Positions 9,501-19,029 of a DNA stretch of 64,000 bases are shown one piece after another (the stretch's first letter is position 1; each line of letters opens with the position of its first letter). The DNA lies in assembly GCA_964607245.1 (NCBI GenBank), contig CAZSIB010000001.1, forward strand, positions 186,001 through 250,000. Direction: 5' to 3'. Position numbers and translations under genes: made by a program. The stretch is from CAZLPZ01 sp964607245. Its GTDB lineage: Bacteria > Pseudomonadota > Alphaproteobacteria > Micavibrionales > Micavibrionaceae. The notes beneath the pieces are model-generated. The model did not search any database and had not been told where the DNA came from. It was given only the letters and a program-made list of their open reading frames with translations.

Positions 9501-10256
9501 CTAAGCCTTAGTCGGCCGTAACGATAGGGGCAGGGGATGCAGGGGCTGCTTGGCTGTGGGGGCCACGCGGGCGCGGGTCAGACGATTATAGACCCGCAAA
9601 TCCGCAATAAATAAATCGCGCCGCAACTTGATCTCGTAGAGATCTTCATCGGGCAGGGTTCCTTGCGCCAATTTCCCTTCAAGCTTGCGGATGAGAAGTG
9701 CGGTTCCCCGAATTTGCTGGGCGAGGATATGTTCGTGCGACATTTGGGCCAGCGTGTCGCGCACAATGGTTGCGAGCGTCGCGGCAGTCAAGCGTCCGGT
9801 TAAATCCCGTAAAGGCGCATCCACTTGGCAGGAGAGAGTCAGTCGCTCTGTAAAGGCTTGAATAAAATTGCTCAAAGAGATTGTGGCCCGGTCGGTGGAT
9901 TTGAATGCGCGGGCAGGCAGGCGTGCGGATTTTAAGGCAAATTCCGCGACTTCTCCTAAGGCATGAAGGGCAGCATGAGCATAAATGGAATCCCTGGAAA
10001 GTAATTTGAAAACAGAATGTTCCAGTGTGATCTTAAGGTGTTGCAAGAATAAATTTGGACGGACAGTGGCCGTTTTGGGGGTAATGTCGGCCCGGGCCCA
10101 GTAATCGACCAGATGATCCAGTTGCGATTCGGGCAAGGTGCTTAAAATCGGGGGGATTTTTCCCCGCTTGATACCGACACGCGCGGGTGTCCCACGCCGT
10201 GTCGGGAGTGCGGTTCTGTCGGAAAGATCACGATCCTGGGGCCGTCTTGCGAACAT
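9501..10256 (-). CDS. Hypothetical protein, basic and helical
   Basis: I do not recognise this family. The 251-residue product has no signal peptide or membrane span. The first 35 residues are basic and disordered-looking (ARRPQDRDLSDRT), the rest is predicted-helical with many Leu/Ala/Arg residues, and the C-terminus is proline-rich. The ATG at 10256 is chosen because AGAGG stands five bases before it; the frame is open to 10319. It lies convergent to rodZ with a 15-base gap and divergent from recO. Codon use matches the neighbours, so it looks like a real core or lineage gene. Confidence 0.75.
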   Translation of the reverse strand: MFARRPQDRDLSDRTALPTRRGTPARVGIKRGKIPPILSTLPESQLDHLVDYWARADITPKTATVRPNLFLQHLKITLEHSVFKLLSRDSIYAHAALHALGEVAEFALKSARLPARAFKSTDRATISLSNFIQAFTERLTLSCQVDAPLRDLTGRLTAATLATIVRDTLAQMSHEHILAQQIRGTALLIRKLEGKLAQGTLPDEDLYEIKLRRDLFIADLRVYNRLTRARVAPTAKQPLHPLPLSLRPTKA

Positions 10257-10357
10257 CAAGACCTCTGTTAGAATGTGAAGAAGTTCGAAAATCCTAACCG
10301 AAACGAATCGGTCGGGCAAACCAAGATCCGCACTCTATTGAAATAACTCACAGAAAA

Positions 10358-11140
10358 ATGAACACCTGGGAAGATGACGGCATTGTACTTGGGGCACGCC
10401 CCCACGGGGAAAACGGCCTGATCGTCACGTTATTAACCGAAGGTCAGGGGCGAGCCGTGGGGTACGTACCCGGCGGGCAATCGCGCAGTAAACGTGCCTT
10501 TATTGAGCCGGGGGCGCAGGTTCATGCGCAGTGGCAGGCCCGCGTTCTGGATCAAATGGGAACTTTTACCTTGGAACCCATTGCCCAGGTTGCGGGATTG
10601 ATCATGGATGATGGGGTCAAGTTGGCGGCGTTATTATCCGCTTGCGCGCTGTGTGATACCGCCCTGCCAGAACGTGAGGCGCATCCCGCTCTGTATCACG
10701 GTTTTCGTGCGCTTCTGGATCAACTTCCGACTGATTTATGGGGCGTATCCTATGTAGCGTGGGAAATTGCGTTAATGAAGGAACTGGGGTTTGCGCTCGA
10801 TCTGTCGCGCTGTGCGGGGGGTGGGGACCCGGGTAACCTATACTATATGTCCCCCAAAAGCGGCGTGGCGGTCAGTTACGACATGGGCGTCATTTATAAG
10901 GCCAAGTTGTTGCCTTTGCCGCATTTCTTGCGCCCTGTGCCGGATCTTGACGTTCTGGGCGATATCGATGATGTGGTGACAGGCCTCCGGATGACTGGAT
11001 ATTTCCTCGAACATTGGGTCTATAATCATCACCGGAGCGGCGTGCCCGACGCGCGCGCTCAACTTTTATCCCGCGCCGAACGTTTGGCGGGGCAATGCGC
11101 CGAACCGACGGAGGGTTCACGGTGCGGGATCGTTGTCTGA
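10358..11140 (+). CDS. recO: DNA repair protein RecO
   Basis: RecO works with RecR and RecF to load RecA on single-stranded DNA at gaps. The 260-residue product has the N-terminal OB-fold (WEDDGIVLGARPHGENGLIVTLLTEGQGRAVGYV is the family start, seen at residues 4-37) and a helical C-terminal half with ELGFALDLSRCAGGG and YMSPKSGVAVS. Alphaproteobacterial RecO often has only part of the zinc cysteines, as here. The last 24 bases overlap the 3' end of the opposing gene. Confidence 0.93.
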   Translation: MNTWEDDGIVLGARPHGENGLIVTLLTEGQGRAVGYVPGGQSRSKRAFIEPGAQVHAQWQARVLDQMGTFTLEPIAQVAGLIMDDGVKLAALLSACALCDTALPEREAHPALYHGFRALLDQLPTDLWGVSYVAWEIALMKELGFALDLSRCAGGGDPGNLYYMSPKSGVAVSYDMGVIYKAKLLPLPHFLRPVPDLDVLGDIDDVVTGLRMTGYFLEHWVYNHHRSGVPDARAQLLSRAERLAGQCAEPTEGSRCGIVV

Positions 11141-11959
11141 GATAGATCCGCCGGGACAGGGCCCCACATCTTCCAAGGTGAGTACCGATTCTGCCGCTGG
11201 GGCTGATTCTGGTTTTTTATTCCCATCAAAAACCCCAGAGGTGAGGACGGCATGAATAAAAGCCGTTTTTAAGCCAGTCGAAGGTTCTTTCCAGGCTTGT
11301 TCTTCCAGTCGCTTAAGATACGCAAATATCTTCCCAGTGACGGCAAATTGTTCTTTGGGGGTTTCCGCCTCTGCATAGAGGTCGCGTGCCAGGGCAAGCA
11401 TCGTTTCAGGATCATGCGGGACCCCAACGATCAAATACGCTTGCATTTTAAGGGCGCGAAAGGCCCCCTTCTTATCCCCACCATTCGCGGCCTGCAGATA
11501 ATAGTTATAGGCTGTGGCATTATTTTTTGCAGCGCGGTCTATGCTATCCTGCGGGGCGTCGTATCTGTAGTAGTCTCCGCAAATCCTTGAACAAGCGGGG
11601 CTTCCATTTTGATGACCGATTTCGGCCCAGTTCAGGCAAGTTTCAGATGTAATCGGCTCTCCATGTAGGGCTTCAATTTTTTGTCTTCTTTCTGCAAATT
11701 TTGTCAGCGCGTTGTTTAATTTTTCTGTCTCATCTGCGGGAATATCTCTTTTTAGGCGATCTTCTTCTCTAAGGATATAAATACAGATTTGAGCCAATCT
11801 GAAGGCGGCCTGACCCGCTTCCGGGCTATCTCCTAACGCAAGGGGGGCGAGTATTTCATATGCAGCGGCGTGATCTTGTGGTTTGCTCTTTCCATCCTCT
11901 CCTCTCATGTGCAGGTGCTTGAGGGCTTCTTGGAATAAACCCGCAGTGTTTTGTGTCAT
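11117..11959 (-). CDS. Hypothetical protein with Sel1/TPR-like helical repeats
   Basis: This 280-residue soluble protein belongs to no family I can name. Two segments look like Sel1-like repeats: AAYEILAPLALGDSPEAGQ near residue 32 and ATAYNYYLQAANGGDKKGA near residue 148. Both have the alternating Ala/Gly/Tyr pattern of such solenoids. Cysteines cluster around residues 108-127. The C-terminus is acidic. AGGAG lies 10 bases before the ATG. The gene is less GC-rich than its neighbours and overlaps the end of recO by 24 bases on the opposite strand. A scaffolding role would be inference only. Confidence 0.72.
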   Translation of the reverse strand: MTQNTAGLFQEALKHLHMRGEDGKSKPQDHAAAYEILAPLALGDSPEAGQAAFRLAQICIYILREEDRLKRDIPADETEKLNNALTKFAERRQKIEALHGEPITSETCLNWAEIGHQNGSPACSRICGDYYRYDAPQDSIDRAAKNNATAYNYYLQAANGGDKKGAFRALKMQAYLIVGVPHDPETMLALARDLYAEAETPKEQFAVTGKIFAYLKRLEEQAWKEPSTGLKTAFIHAVLTSGVFDGNKKPESAPAAESVLTLEDVGPCPGGSISDNDPAP

Positions 11960-12096
11960 GACGTGATCTCTCCTGTTTGATGTTCATAATGTATAGGATA
12001 GAGGGGTTAATCTGTCAATTTTATTGGGAGTAAGGGCGGTGGCAATAAAAAGGATAATATACCTAATTTAGCATCTTTACCGGGATGACTTTCCCC

Positions 12097-12125
12097 TTGC
12101 ATTTTCCTTTAAGAATCATTATAAA
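12097..12125 (+). promoter_or_regulatory. rpmE promoter
   Basis: TTGCAT (12097-12102) and TATAAA (12120-12125) are 17 bases apart, about 40 bases ahead of the rpmE start. This is a good sigma-70 type match. Confidence 0.65.
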
Positions 12126-12164
12126 TCGCGCCAGAAATCGTTACCCCGTTTTTGGAGCTTAAAA

Positions 12165-12443
12165 ATGAAAGAGGGCATTCACCCCGACTATCACGAAATT
12201 ACCGTTGTCATGACCGATGGCACCGAATACAAAACGCGCACCACATGGGGCAAGGCGGGCGATGTTATGCGTCTGGATGTCGATCCCAAAACCCATCCGG
12301 CCTGGCAAGGTGGGACCGCGAAAGTGGTTGAGAAAGCTCAGCTCAAGAAATTCGAAAACCGTTTTGGTACGTTCCTGTCCGGCAATGCGGGCAAAGATGC
12401 CAAAAAAGAAGAGAAAGATGGAAAAGGTGGCAAAGCCGCTTAA
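12165..12443 (+). CDS. rpmE: 50S ribosomal protein L31
   Basis: This 92-residue ribosomal protein begins MKEGIHPDYHEITVVMTDG and carries the family segment FENRFGTFL. It lacks the zinc-binding CXXC pairs, so it is the zinc-independent form. The C-terminal tail is Lys/Gly/Ala-rich and somewhat longer than in the E. coli protein. GGAG lies six bases before the ATG. It has its own promoter and an intrinsic terminator, so it is probably a single-gene unit. Confidence 0.95.
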   Translation: MKEGIHPDYHEITVVMTDGTEYKTRTTWGKAGDVMRLDVDPKTHPAWQGGTAKVVEKAQLKKFENRFGTFLSGNAGKDAKKEEKDGKGGKAA

Positions 12444-12501
12444 TATTTTTGGTTTTACGTTGATGCGTCGTTTGGCCCGTATTGCGGTTCCGAACTTGAC
12501 C

Positions 12502-12529
12502 AAAGGCCCCGTTTTGTGCGGGGCTTTTT
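12502..12529 (+). terminator. rpmE terminator
   Basis: AAAGGCCCCG (12502-12511) pairs with CGGGGCTTTT (12519-12528) over a 7-base loop, followed by the end of a T-run. It sits about 60 bases after the rpmE stop and just before the next gene. Confidence 0.85.
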
Positions 12530-12561
12530 CATGCGTTTTTTGCATGGGGGGAGTGTAGGAA

Positions 12562-13608
12562 ATGGGTGCTGCGGATATTCATTTACACGAACATTTTCGA
12601 CGAACAACCGGGGGGCAAGAGCTTCCAAAAGATTTTGATATCTATCAATTTCTGACGCAACCGTCCCTGTTTGATCCGATGACACGTCAATTCACCCGTG
12701 ATCTTGATCGTATCCATTCGTCATGGTCGGGTTCCGATGATTGGCCGTATGCGGGTGTCGTGCGTGCGGCGCATACACTTATAGATCAAGATTGTCGTCG
12801 AAAAGATGGCACATCAAAATTGGATTTGTCGGGGGTGCCGATTTTTATGCATTGTTTGGCCGTTGCCGATGATGCGTTTCGATTAGCCAAGATGTTTGGT
12901 TTTAGTGATCATGAGGCGACGACGGTTTGGCTTGCTGGCCTTTGCCATGATTATTTGGAGGGGGCCAAGGGAGACCCCGTTCGATTAGTGGACCGTACCC
13001 AAAAAATGGGTGCTTTATTTAATAGCCATGACAACGATGTCACAAACTTGGCGATCATGTTGTCCAAGACAGATCCGGCGATGCCGTACTTGGTCTATTC
13101 TGGGCATATCGGGTGTTTGGATGGGTTTAGTGACGTGTCAACCGAGAAAGCGCAATTTGCCGCTTGGTTGATTAAATTCTGCGATTCAAGTCATAACCGA
13201 CGTCCGGACCGGAATCAATTCTTGGATACAATGCGCGAAGAGGCCCAGGCCTTACGCGACCAAGGACAAATTTTAAACGCGCAAGTTCTTGAAGAAAAAA
13301 TAGAGAGCAAGTTTAATAAACTGCGCATGTATGATCTGAATATTGCCTTGATGGCGGCAAAAATGGGGCGTCGTGTGCCCGCCGATACAACCATGATTGA
13401 TTTTGTTGTGGGGCCGCTTGGTAAAAAATTCCGTGATCCAAAATCACGATATGATTCTGCCTTGCGGGTGGGCCTTGGGGATGATCAATATTTAATGTTG
13501 GGCCTGCGGCTGCTTGAAATGTCGAAGCAGGCCGCGAATGAGAATACGGCGCCAACAACATCGTTACGCCGTATCCCCGCCGCGCCTACGCCGCCTGCAG
13601 CAGCTTAA
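12562..13608 (+). CDS. HD-domain metal-dependent hydrolase, distantly (p)ppGpp-hydrolase-like
   Basis: This 348-residue soluble protein has an HD phosphohydrolase core. In order I see a histidine in FMHCLAVADDAFRLAKMFGF (about residue 95), the HD pair in LAGLCHDYLEG (about 127) and KFCDSSHNRRPDR (about 210). The last resembles the KLADRLHNMR motif of RelA/SpoT hydrolase domains. There is no synthetase domain. The C-terminus is low-complexity (Pro/Ala). GGAG stands eight bases before the ATG. Its 3' end overlaps the opposing valS by 23 bases. Substrate is unknown: a small alarmone hydrolase is possible, but so is another nucleotide. Confidence 0.72.
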   Translation: MGAADIHLHEHFRRTTGGQELPKDFDIYQFLTQPSLFDPMTRQFTRDLDRIHSSWSGSDDWPYAGVVRAAHTLIDQDCRRKDGTSKLDLSGVPIFMHCLAVADDAFRLAKMFGFSDHEATTVWLAGLCHDYLEGAKGDPVRLVDRTQKMGALFNSHDNDVTNLAIMLSKTDPAMPYLVYSGHIGCLDGFSDVSTEKAQFAAWLIKFCDSSHNRRPDRNQFLDTMREEAQALRDQGQILNAQVLEEKIESKFNKLRMYDLNIALMAAKMGRRVPADTTMIDFVVGPLGKKFRDPKSRYDSALRVGLGDDQYLMLGLRLLEMSKQAANENTAPTTSLRRIPAAPTPPAAA

Positions 13609-16249
13609 GCGCTTGGCTCAGTTTATTGAGGGTCGTTTCCGCTGCACTCCGACGTTCTTTTTGCTCTGCGATAATCTCATCCGGGGCGTTTGCGACAAAT
13701 TCCGCGTTCCCTAATTTCTGATCAATCTTTTTGATGTCACCGGCGAGTTTGTCGATTTCTTTCGCCAGACGTGCGCGTTCGCGGTCAAGGTCAATGATAT
13801 CGGCAATGGGCAGGCAGTATGTAACACCCGCAACCACGGCCTGCACCGCACCCTTGGGCGGTGTCGCCGCAATCATTTCCATGCCGTCGATACGGGCCAG
13901 GCGCGAGAGAATCTCGTGATGACGGTCAAGGGCCGCGCGCGTCGATGCGTCGGCGTCTTTCACGATGAGGCGGGTTTTGGCCCCCGCCGGCACGTTCATA
14001 TCGGCCCGCACACTGCGAATTTCGGTGATGAGGGTAATGAGCCACGAAATCTCATCCCGCGCCGCCGCATCCACCGGGAAATTTTCAGGCTCCGGCCAGC
14101 GGGCCGTGAGCAACATGTCATCGGTCTTTCGCGGCGCGGTATTCGCGTAAAGTTCTTCGGTAATGTATGGCATGAACGGATTTAACAGGTGCAGAATCTG
14201 TTCCAGAACAAATGCGGTTGTGGCACGCGTTTCGGCCTGAACCGTGCTGTCCGCGCCGCTCGCTGTTAAAATCGGTTTGGTAAATTCCAGATACCAATCA
14301 CAGAAATTGCCCCAAATAAAGGCGTAAATCGCGGCCGTCGCATCACTGAATCGATAGGACTGTAGTGCGTCAATAATACGCGCGGATGTGGCACCCAGCT
14401 CGCCAATGATCCATTTGTTCAACGTGTGCCGGACCGTTTTGGGATCAAACCCAGATACAGGGGCACAACCATTCATTTCGGCATAACGCGCGGCGTTCCA
14501 CAGTTTGGTCGCAAAATTGCGATAGCCTTCGACGCGCGCGGTATCCATTTTGATATCGCGTCCCTGACCCGCAAAGGCCAGCATGGTAAAGCGTAATGCA
14601 TCGGCACCGTATTGATCAATCAGTTCAAGCGGATCGACGACATTTCCCTTGGTCTTGGACATTTTCTGGCCCTGAGCATCGCGCACCAAGCCATTGATGA
14701 CCACCTTACGGAAGGGAATATCTCCCATGAAATGAAGGCCCATCATCATCATCCGGGCGACCCAGAAAAAGATGATATCGAATCCAGTAATAAGGACCTC
14801 GCCGGGATAGTATTTTTTCAGATCTTCTGTTGTATCCGGCCACCCCAGGGTCGAGAAGGGCCACAGCGCCGATGAAAACCAGGTGTCGAGCACATCCGGG
14901 TCGCGGGCAATCGGGCGGCGTTCGCCGTAATGCGCATCGGCTTGTTGCTGGGCACCGGCCTCGTCGTGATCGACAAACACTGTGCCGTCGGGGCCATACC
15001 ACGCGGGGATTTGATGTCCCCACCAGATTTGACGTGAAATACACCAGGGTTGAATATTCCGCAGCCAGTCGAAATAAGTGTTTTCCCAATGCTTGGGATA
15101 AAAGGTTGTTTTTCCGGTCTCAACGGCCTCAAGCGCAGGTTTGGCAAGTGTTGCGGCGTCAACGAACCATTGATCAGTCAGGAGAGGTTCAAGGATGATG
15201 GATTTTGTTTTCTCATCATACGGCACGCTGTGCGTGATGTTTTCTGTCTTCACCAACAAATCTTGGGCTTCAAGTTCTTCCAAAATTTTCTTGCGCGCGT
15301 CAAAGCGGTCGAGTCCTTGGTATTCCTCGGGTGCGTTATCGTTCAGGCACGCATTTTTATCAAAGACATTGATGATTTGTAATTTGTGGCGCTGCCCAAT
15401 CGTATAGTCGTTAAAATCGTGTGCGGGCGTCACCTTCATCGCGCCCGTCCCGAATTCGCGGTCTACATAATCATCGCCCAGAATGGGAATGGGGCGCCCG
15501 ACCAAGGGCAGGACCGCAAATTTGCCAATCAAATCCTTGTACCGTTCATCATCAGGATGCACGATGATCGCGGTGTCCCCCAGCATGGTTTCGGGGCGCG
15601 TTGTGGCAATCGTGATAAAGCGTTCGGTCTGGCCTTCAACGGGGTATTTGATATACCACATATGACCTTTTTGTTCTTTCATATGCACCTCGAGGTCCGA
15701 GACTGCGGTGTGCATTTTGGGATCCCAGTTGACCAGTCGTTTCGCGCGGTAAATCAAACCTTGTTTAAAAAGCGTCACGAAAACCTCACGCACTGCACGG
15801 GACAGGCCGTCATCCATCGTAAAGGCTTCACGGCTCCAATCGCAGGTCGCGCCCAGACGGCGTAACTGGTTAAAAATATTTCCGCCGGATTCTGCCTTCC
15901 ATTCCCAAACTTTCTCGATAAATTCCGCGCGCGAAAAATCAGTGCGGGTTTTCCCTTGTTCACGCAGTTTCCGCTCGACCACCAATTGGGTTGCAATCCC
16001 CGCATGATCAGTCCCCGGCAGCCACAGCGCGTCATCCCCGCGCATCCGGTGAAAGCGCGTGAGCGTGTCTTGAAGCGTCATGGTCAAGGCATGGCCGATA
16101 TGCAGGGATCCCGTCACGTTCGGGGGCGGCATCATAATGACATGCGGCGCGGCGTTCCCATTTGGCTTGGCCGCAAACGCGCCGGATTTTTCCCACGTCG
16201 CATAGCGTGCGGTTTCGATTTTGGCGGGTTCAAATGTTTTTTCAAGCAT
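13586..16249 (-). CDS. valS: Valyl-tRNA synthetase
   Basis: This class I aminoacyl-tRNA synthetase charges tRNA-Val. The 887-residue product has the HIGH motif in NVTGSLHIGHAL near residue 45, the editing domain in the middle, the KMSKT signature in GQKMSKTKGNVVDPL near residue 530, and the C-terminal coiled-coil arm characteristic of ValS. It is the promoter-distal gene of the pcm/rhodanese/tolC/popZ block, and valS next to popZ is a recurrent alphaproteobacterial arrangement. AGGATG lies upstream of the ATG. Confidence 0.97.
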   Translation of the reverse strand: MLEKTFEPAKIETARYATWEKSGAFAAKPNGNAAPHVIMMPPPNVTGSLHIGHALTMTLQDTLTRFHRMRGDDALWLPGTDHAGIATQLVVERKLREQGKTRTDFSRAEFIEKVWEWKAESGGNIFNQLRRLGATCDWSREAFTMDDGLSRAVREVFVTLFKQGLIYRAKRLVNWDPKMHTAVSDLEVHMKEQKGHMWYIKYPVEGQTERFITIATTRPETMLGDTAIIVHPDDERYKDLIGKFAVLPLVGRPIPILGDDYVDREFGTGAMKVTPAHDFNDYTIGQRHKLQIINVFDKNACLNDNAPEEYQGLDRFDARKKILEELEAQDLLVKTENITHSVPYDEKTKSIILEPLLTDQWFVDAATLAKPALEAVETGKTTFYPKHWENTYFDWLRNIQPWCISRQIWWGHQIPAWYGPDGTVFVDHDEAGAQQQADAHYGERRPIARDPDVLDTWFSSALWPFSTLGWPDTTEDLKKYYPGEVLITGFDIIFFWVARMMMMGLHFMGDIPFRKVVINGLVRDAQGQKMSKTKGNVVDPLELIDQYGADALRFTMLAFAGQGRDIKMDTARVEGYRNFATKLWNAARYAEMNGCAPVSGFDPKTVRHTLNKWIIGELGATSARIIDALQSYRFSDATAAIYAFIWGNFCDWYLEFTKPILTASGADSTVQAETRATTAFVLEQILHLLNPFMPYITEELYANTAPRKTDDMLLTARWPEPENFPVDAAARDEISWLITLITEIRSVRADMNVPAGAKTRLIVKDADASTRAALDRHHEILSRLARIDGMEMIAATPPKGAVQAVVAGVTYCLPIADIIDLDRERARLAKEIDKLAGDIKKIDQKLGNAEFVANAPDEIIAEQKERRSAAETTLNKLSQALKLLQAA

Positions 16250-16321
16250 GGGCGCACATCCTGAAACGGAGATCCGGTTTCAGGCCTTTCACGAAGTTAA
16301 CGGTTTTCTTAGGGGGTATTA

Positions 16322-16888
16322 TTAGCCTTCGCGGGCCTGTCGAGCAAGTTTTTCAAGCTGCTCGGTGACTAGGCGTTCGACAATGGCCGGGACATGCTGG
16401 TCAATCCATTGCCGGAGCAGGGGGGACAGCAAATCCTTAACGATATCTTCCAGGGTGACAGCATTCGCGACATTCTTTTGCCGTTCCATGCTGATGGTGT
16501 CAGACAGCTTGGCAAACGCCCCCAACGTGGCGTTAGAGGCGACTTCTGAAAAAACATCAGCCTTGACCGCGTCAACATCAGGGAGCGGGACAGGTAGGGG
16601 GGTGGGTGCCGCCGGTTCGGGGGCGGTCGCCGCAGAAAGAACAGCCTCTTCATCCTCTTCAGCAACAACACGGTCAACGAGTTCGAAAACGTCCTCAGCA
16701 GTGACCGAAGGAGCAACCGGCTCAATCGGCGGAGGTGGCGGGGCAGGGGGAGGAGACGGGGCATCCGCAGGCGCGGGCGCGGCCTCGGTCTTAGCGGGCT
16801 CATCCTCGGAAATAATCTGGCGGATTGAGGCCAGGATTTCCTCAATCGAATTGTCCTGCTCGGCGGCGGTTCCAGACATGTTCGGCAT
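16322..16888 (-). CDS. popZ: PopZ-like polar organising protein (DUF2497)
   Basis: This 188-residue protein has the PopZ/DUF2497 layout. It has a short conserved N-terminal helix (NSIEEILASIRQIISED), an acidic Pro/Ala/Val-rich disordered linker (about 33-115) and a conserved C-terminal oligomerisation region (VTLEDIVKDLLSPLLRQWID, then VERLVTEQLEKLAR). In Caulobacter, PopZ forms a polar matrix that tethers the chromosome origin through ParB and recruits cell-cycle proteins. The position directly upstream of valS on the same strand supports the call. The matching region on the opposite strand is an antisense shadow. Confidence 0.9.
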   Translation of the reverse strand: MPNMSGTAAEQDNSIEEILASIRQIISEDEPAKTEAAPAPADAPSPPPAPPPPPIEPVAPSVTAEDVFELVDRVVAEEDEEAVLSAATAPEPAAPTPLPVPLPDVDAVKADVFSEVASNATLGAFAKLSDTISMERQKNVANAVTLEDIVKDLLSPLLRQWIDQHVPAIVERLVTEQLEKLARQAREG

Positions 16889-16980
16889 CGTTCCCTAATT
16901 AATTAAGCGCCCAAGTCTAGCGCAACAAAAACCCTTGTCCAAGTCTTAAAAAGCAACTTATTCACATCTTGGGGCTAGAA

Positions 16981-19026
16981 TTAACGCCCCGTTTCAGTTT
17001 CGGTCTCAACGTCTAGATCGGCATCGCCAAAGGTAAATCCGCTGGCTTTTCCTCCCAAACGGGTGGTATCGAGGGGCTGTTCAGTGATCCCGATTTGGTC
17101 GGGGACCAGCAAGCCAATTGCGGAAGCCAAGGCATATTCGGCAACAATTTCATTCCGTTTGGCGTTAATCAAGGCGATTTGCGCGTCGCGCACGGCCTGA
17201 TCGGCATCAAGCGCATCTAAGATCGTGCGTTCGCCCACATCGGCTTCTTCATGGACGCCAGCTTGCGCGACTTCAGCCGCACGTACTTGGGCCTCGCGGG
17301 AGGTCATTTCGGCGCGGGCGGCAGCCAGTCCTTCCCAAGCCCGGACCGCATCTTCACGGGCGGCGCGCCGGGCCTCAAGCACATTCATAAACTTCTGGTT
17401 GGCAGTATATTTTGCCTGGCGGACGGTTGATTTTAACGCGCCACCTTGATAGAGCGGGACCGACAAGGACACGCCCACTTGGCCCGCCCGCGCATCATCA
17501 TAGCCCAATCCAACCGGATCACGTGTTAGGCTACCCCCGGCTTTGAGCGCAATTTCTGGGAGTAGCGCGCCCAAGGCAACTTTGACATTTTGTTCAGCGG
17601 CAACGCGTAACGCTTCAGCCATCAACACGTCTGAATTCTGTGTTTCGGCCATTTTCACGGCCTCATCAACCTGGGCCGGGAATTGGAATGTTGAACGCGG
17701 CAGAACCAGACGTTCGGGCAGTCGCCCCACAAGTTGTTCAAAAACCGCGCGCGCTGCCCGTAAATTACCGTTGGCCGTGGTTAAGTCAGCTTCGGCTTGC
17801 GCCAAACGAAATTCCGATTGCGACACATCGGTGCGCGTAATATCGCCCAAGCGGAATCGATCCTGCGCCGCGCGCAATTGCCGTGCAATCACATCGCGGT
17901 TACGTTCGTTCACGCCGACATTGGCCTGGGCACTTAAGACATCCATATAAGCCTGGGCCGTCCGGAACAGGATGAGGCGTTCGGTACTGGCCAAGATGGC
18001 AAGTTGCGCATCGACTTCGGCATTTGCGCCACGCACACCAGCCAAGGTGCGCCCGCCACGGTACAAGGGTTGAACCAGCGCAACGCTCGCTGATTTTTCA
18101 AGCGCACCCTCGCTTTCGCCCGGATCTGTTTTAATCCCTTTATACGTCACATCGACGGCGGCGCTGACATCCGGTTGCCAATAGGCGGCGGCTTGAGGTT
18201 TTTTCTCGAACGCGGCCTTCACCTCGGCGCGTGCGGCGCGTAACGTGGGGTTACTTAAATAGGCATCGTGAAGCGCGTCGGTAATCGAGAGCGTCTCGGC
18301 GCCCGCGCCTGCGCTTTTAATCAACGTATCAATGACTCGTTCCGTTTTCTCGATCGATATTTTTTTCGTGCGCTCGATTTTCTTTTGCTGGATTGTATCC
18401 GGGGCAGCCATCGCGGCGGCCACATCATCAATGAGTTTTGATACATCATCGGGGTCTTGTCCGGTGTCTGGCAGATCCGGGGCAGGGGGCGGCGCCAATT
18501 TTTCGCGCGCAACGGTGACGTCTTTTTTTACGGGCGACTTTTCTTGAGCCGGGGCGACCAAATCATCCGGGGTGATGGCCGTGCGCGGCGTTGGTGTTTG
18601 TTTCTCTTGGACGGCGGCGGCGGGGGGAGCAACGTCCTTATCCGTTGCGGCAAGGGCAGGCGCGGGCGTTGTTTTCTGTTCGGCCAGGTTTGCCGTTTTC
18701 TTTTTATCCGCCTGTTTTTTCTCGGCTTTTTGAACAGGGGCAGCCCTTTCAGTCACCACAGGCGTATCCGCGACGATCGATTTTTTGGCGGGTTTCTTTT
18801 TCTCTGCCGGGGCCGATGTCACAACAGGCAAACGTGATTCGGGAATAACAACTTGGGCCCCGTCTTTTTCCTTTTCCGTCGCGCGATGGAGCACATCCCC
18901 AATCATCATGGGCGGAGGCGGGGCCGACCCATCCCCGGCATAGGCCAAAGGTACGGCCGCGCAGCCGCTCGATAAAAGCAGGGCCATGATGATTGTGCGG
19001 GCAGGTCGGGTCGTGTGTGTTGTCAT
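16981..19026 (-). CDS. tolC: TolC-family outer-membrane efflux/secretion channel with long N-terminal extension
   Basis: This outer membrane factor would form the exit duct for type I secretion and multidrug efflux. An export signal occupies about residues 1-30 (a cysteine in SSGCAA does not fit a standard lipobox, and a normal cleavage after AYA is also possible). A Lys/Ala/Pro/Glu-rich, probably disordered extension spans about 32-235. The TolC domain then runs from DALHDAYLSNPTLRAARAEV to LASAIGLLVPDQIGI, with the two halves of coiled-coil hairpins and YRGG and YQGG strand motifs. At 681 residues it is about 200 longer than usual. It sits four bases from the rhodanese gene, in the pcm-to-valS block. 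Confidence 0.93.
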   Translation of the reverse strand: MTTHTTRPARTIIMALLLSSGCAAVPLAYAGDGSAPPPPMMIGDVLHRATEKEKDGAQVVIPESRLPVVTSAPAEKKKPAKKSIVADTPVVTERAAPVQKAEKKQADKKKTANLAEQKTTPAPALAATDKDVAPPAAAVQEKQTPTPRTAITPDDLVAPAQEKSPVKKDVTVAREKLAPPPAPDLPDTGQDPDDVSKLIDDVAAAMAAPDTIQQKKIERTKKISIEKTERVIDTLIKSAGAGAETLSITDALHDAYLSNPTLRAARAEVKAAFEKKPQAAAYWQPDVSAAVDVTYKGIKTDPGESEGALEKSASVALVQPLYRGGRTLAGVRGANAEVDAQLAILASTERLILFRTAQAYMDVLSAQANVGVNERNRDVIARQLRAAQDRFRLGDITRTDVSQSEFRLAQAEADLTTANGNLRAARAVFEQLVGRLPERLVLPRSTFQFPAQVDEAVKMAETQNSDVLMAEALRVAAEQNVKVALGALLPEIALKAGGSLTRDPVGLGYDDARAGQVGVSLSVPLYQGGALKSTVRQAKYTANQKFMNVLEARRAAREDAVRAWEGLAAARAEMTSREAQVRAAEVAQAGVHEEADVGERTILDALDADQAVRDAQIALINAKRNEIVAEYALASAIGLLVPDQIGITEQPLDTTRLGGKASGFTFGDADLDVETETETGR

Positions 19027-19029
19027 GTG

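Noticed and set aside
16365..16898. Open frame on the plus strand opposite popZ with Ser/Gly-rich translation
   Set aside because: Antisense shadow of the Pro/Ala-rich popZ linker; no family features, and popZ itself is well supported.
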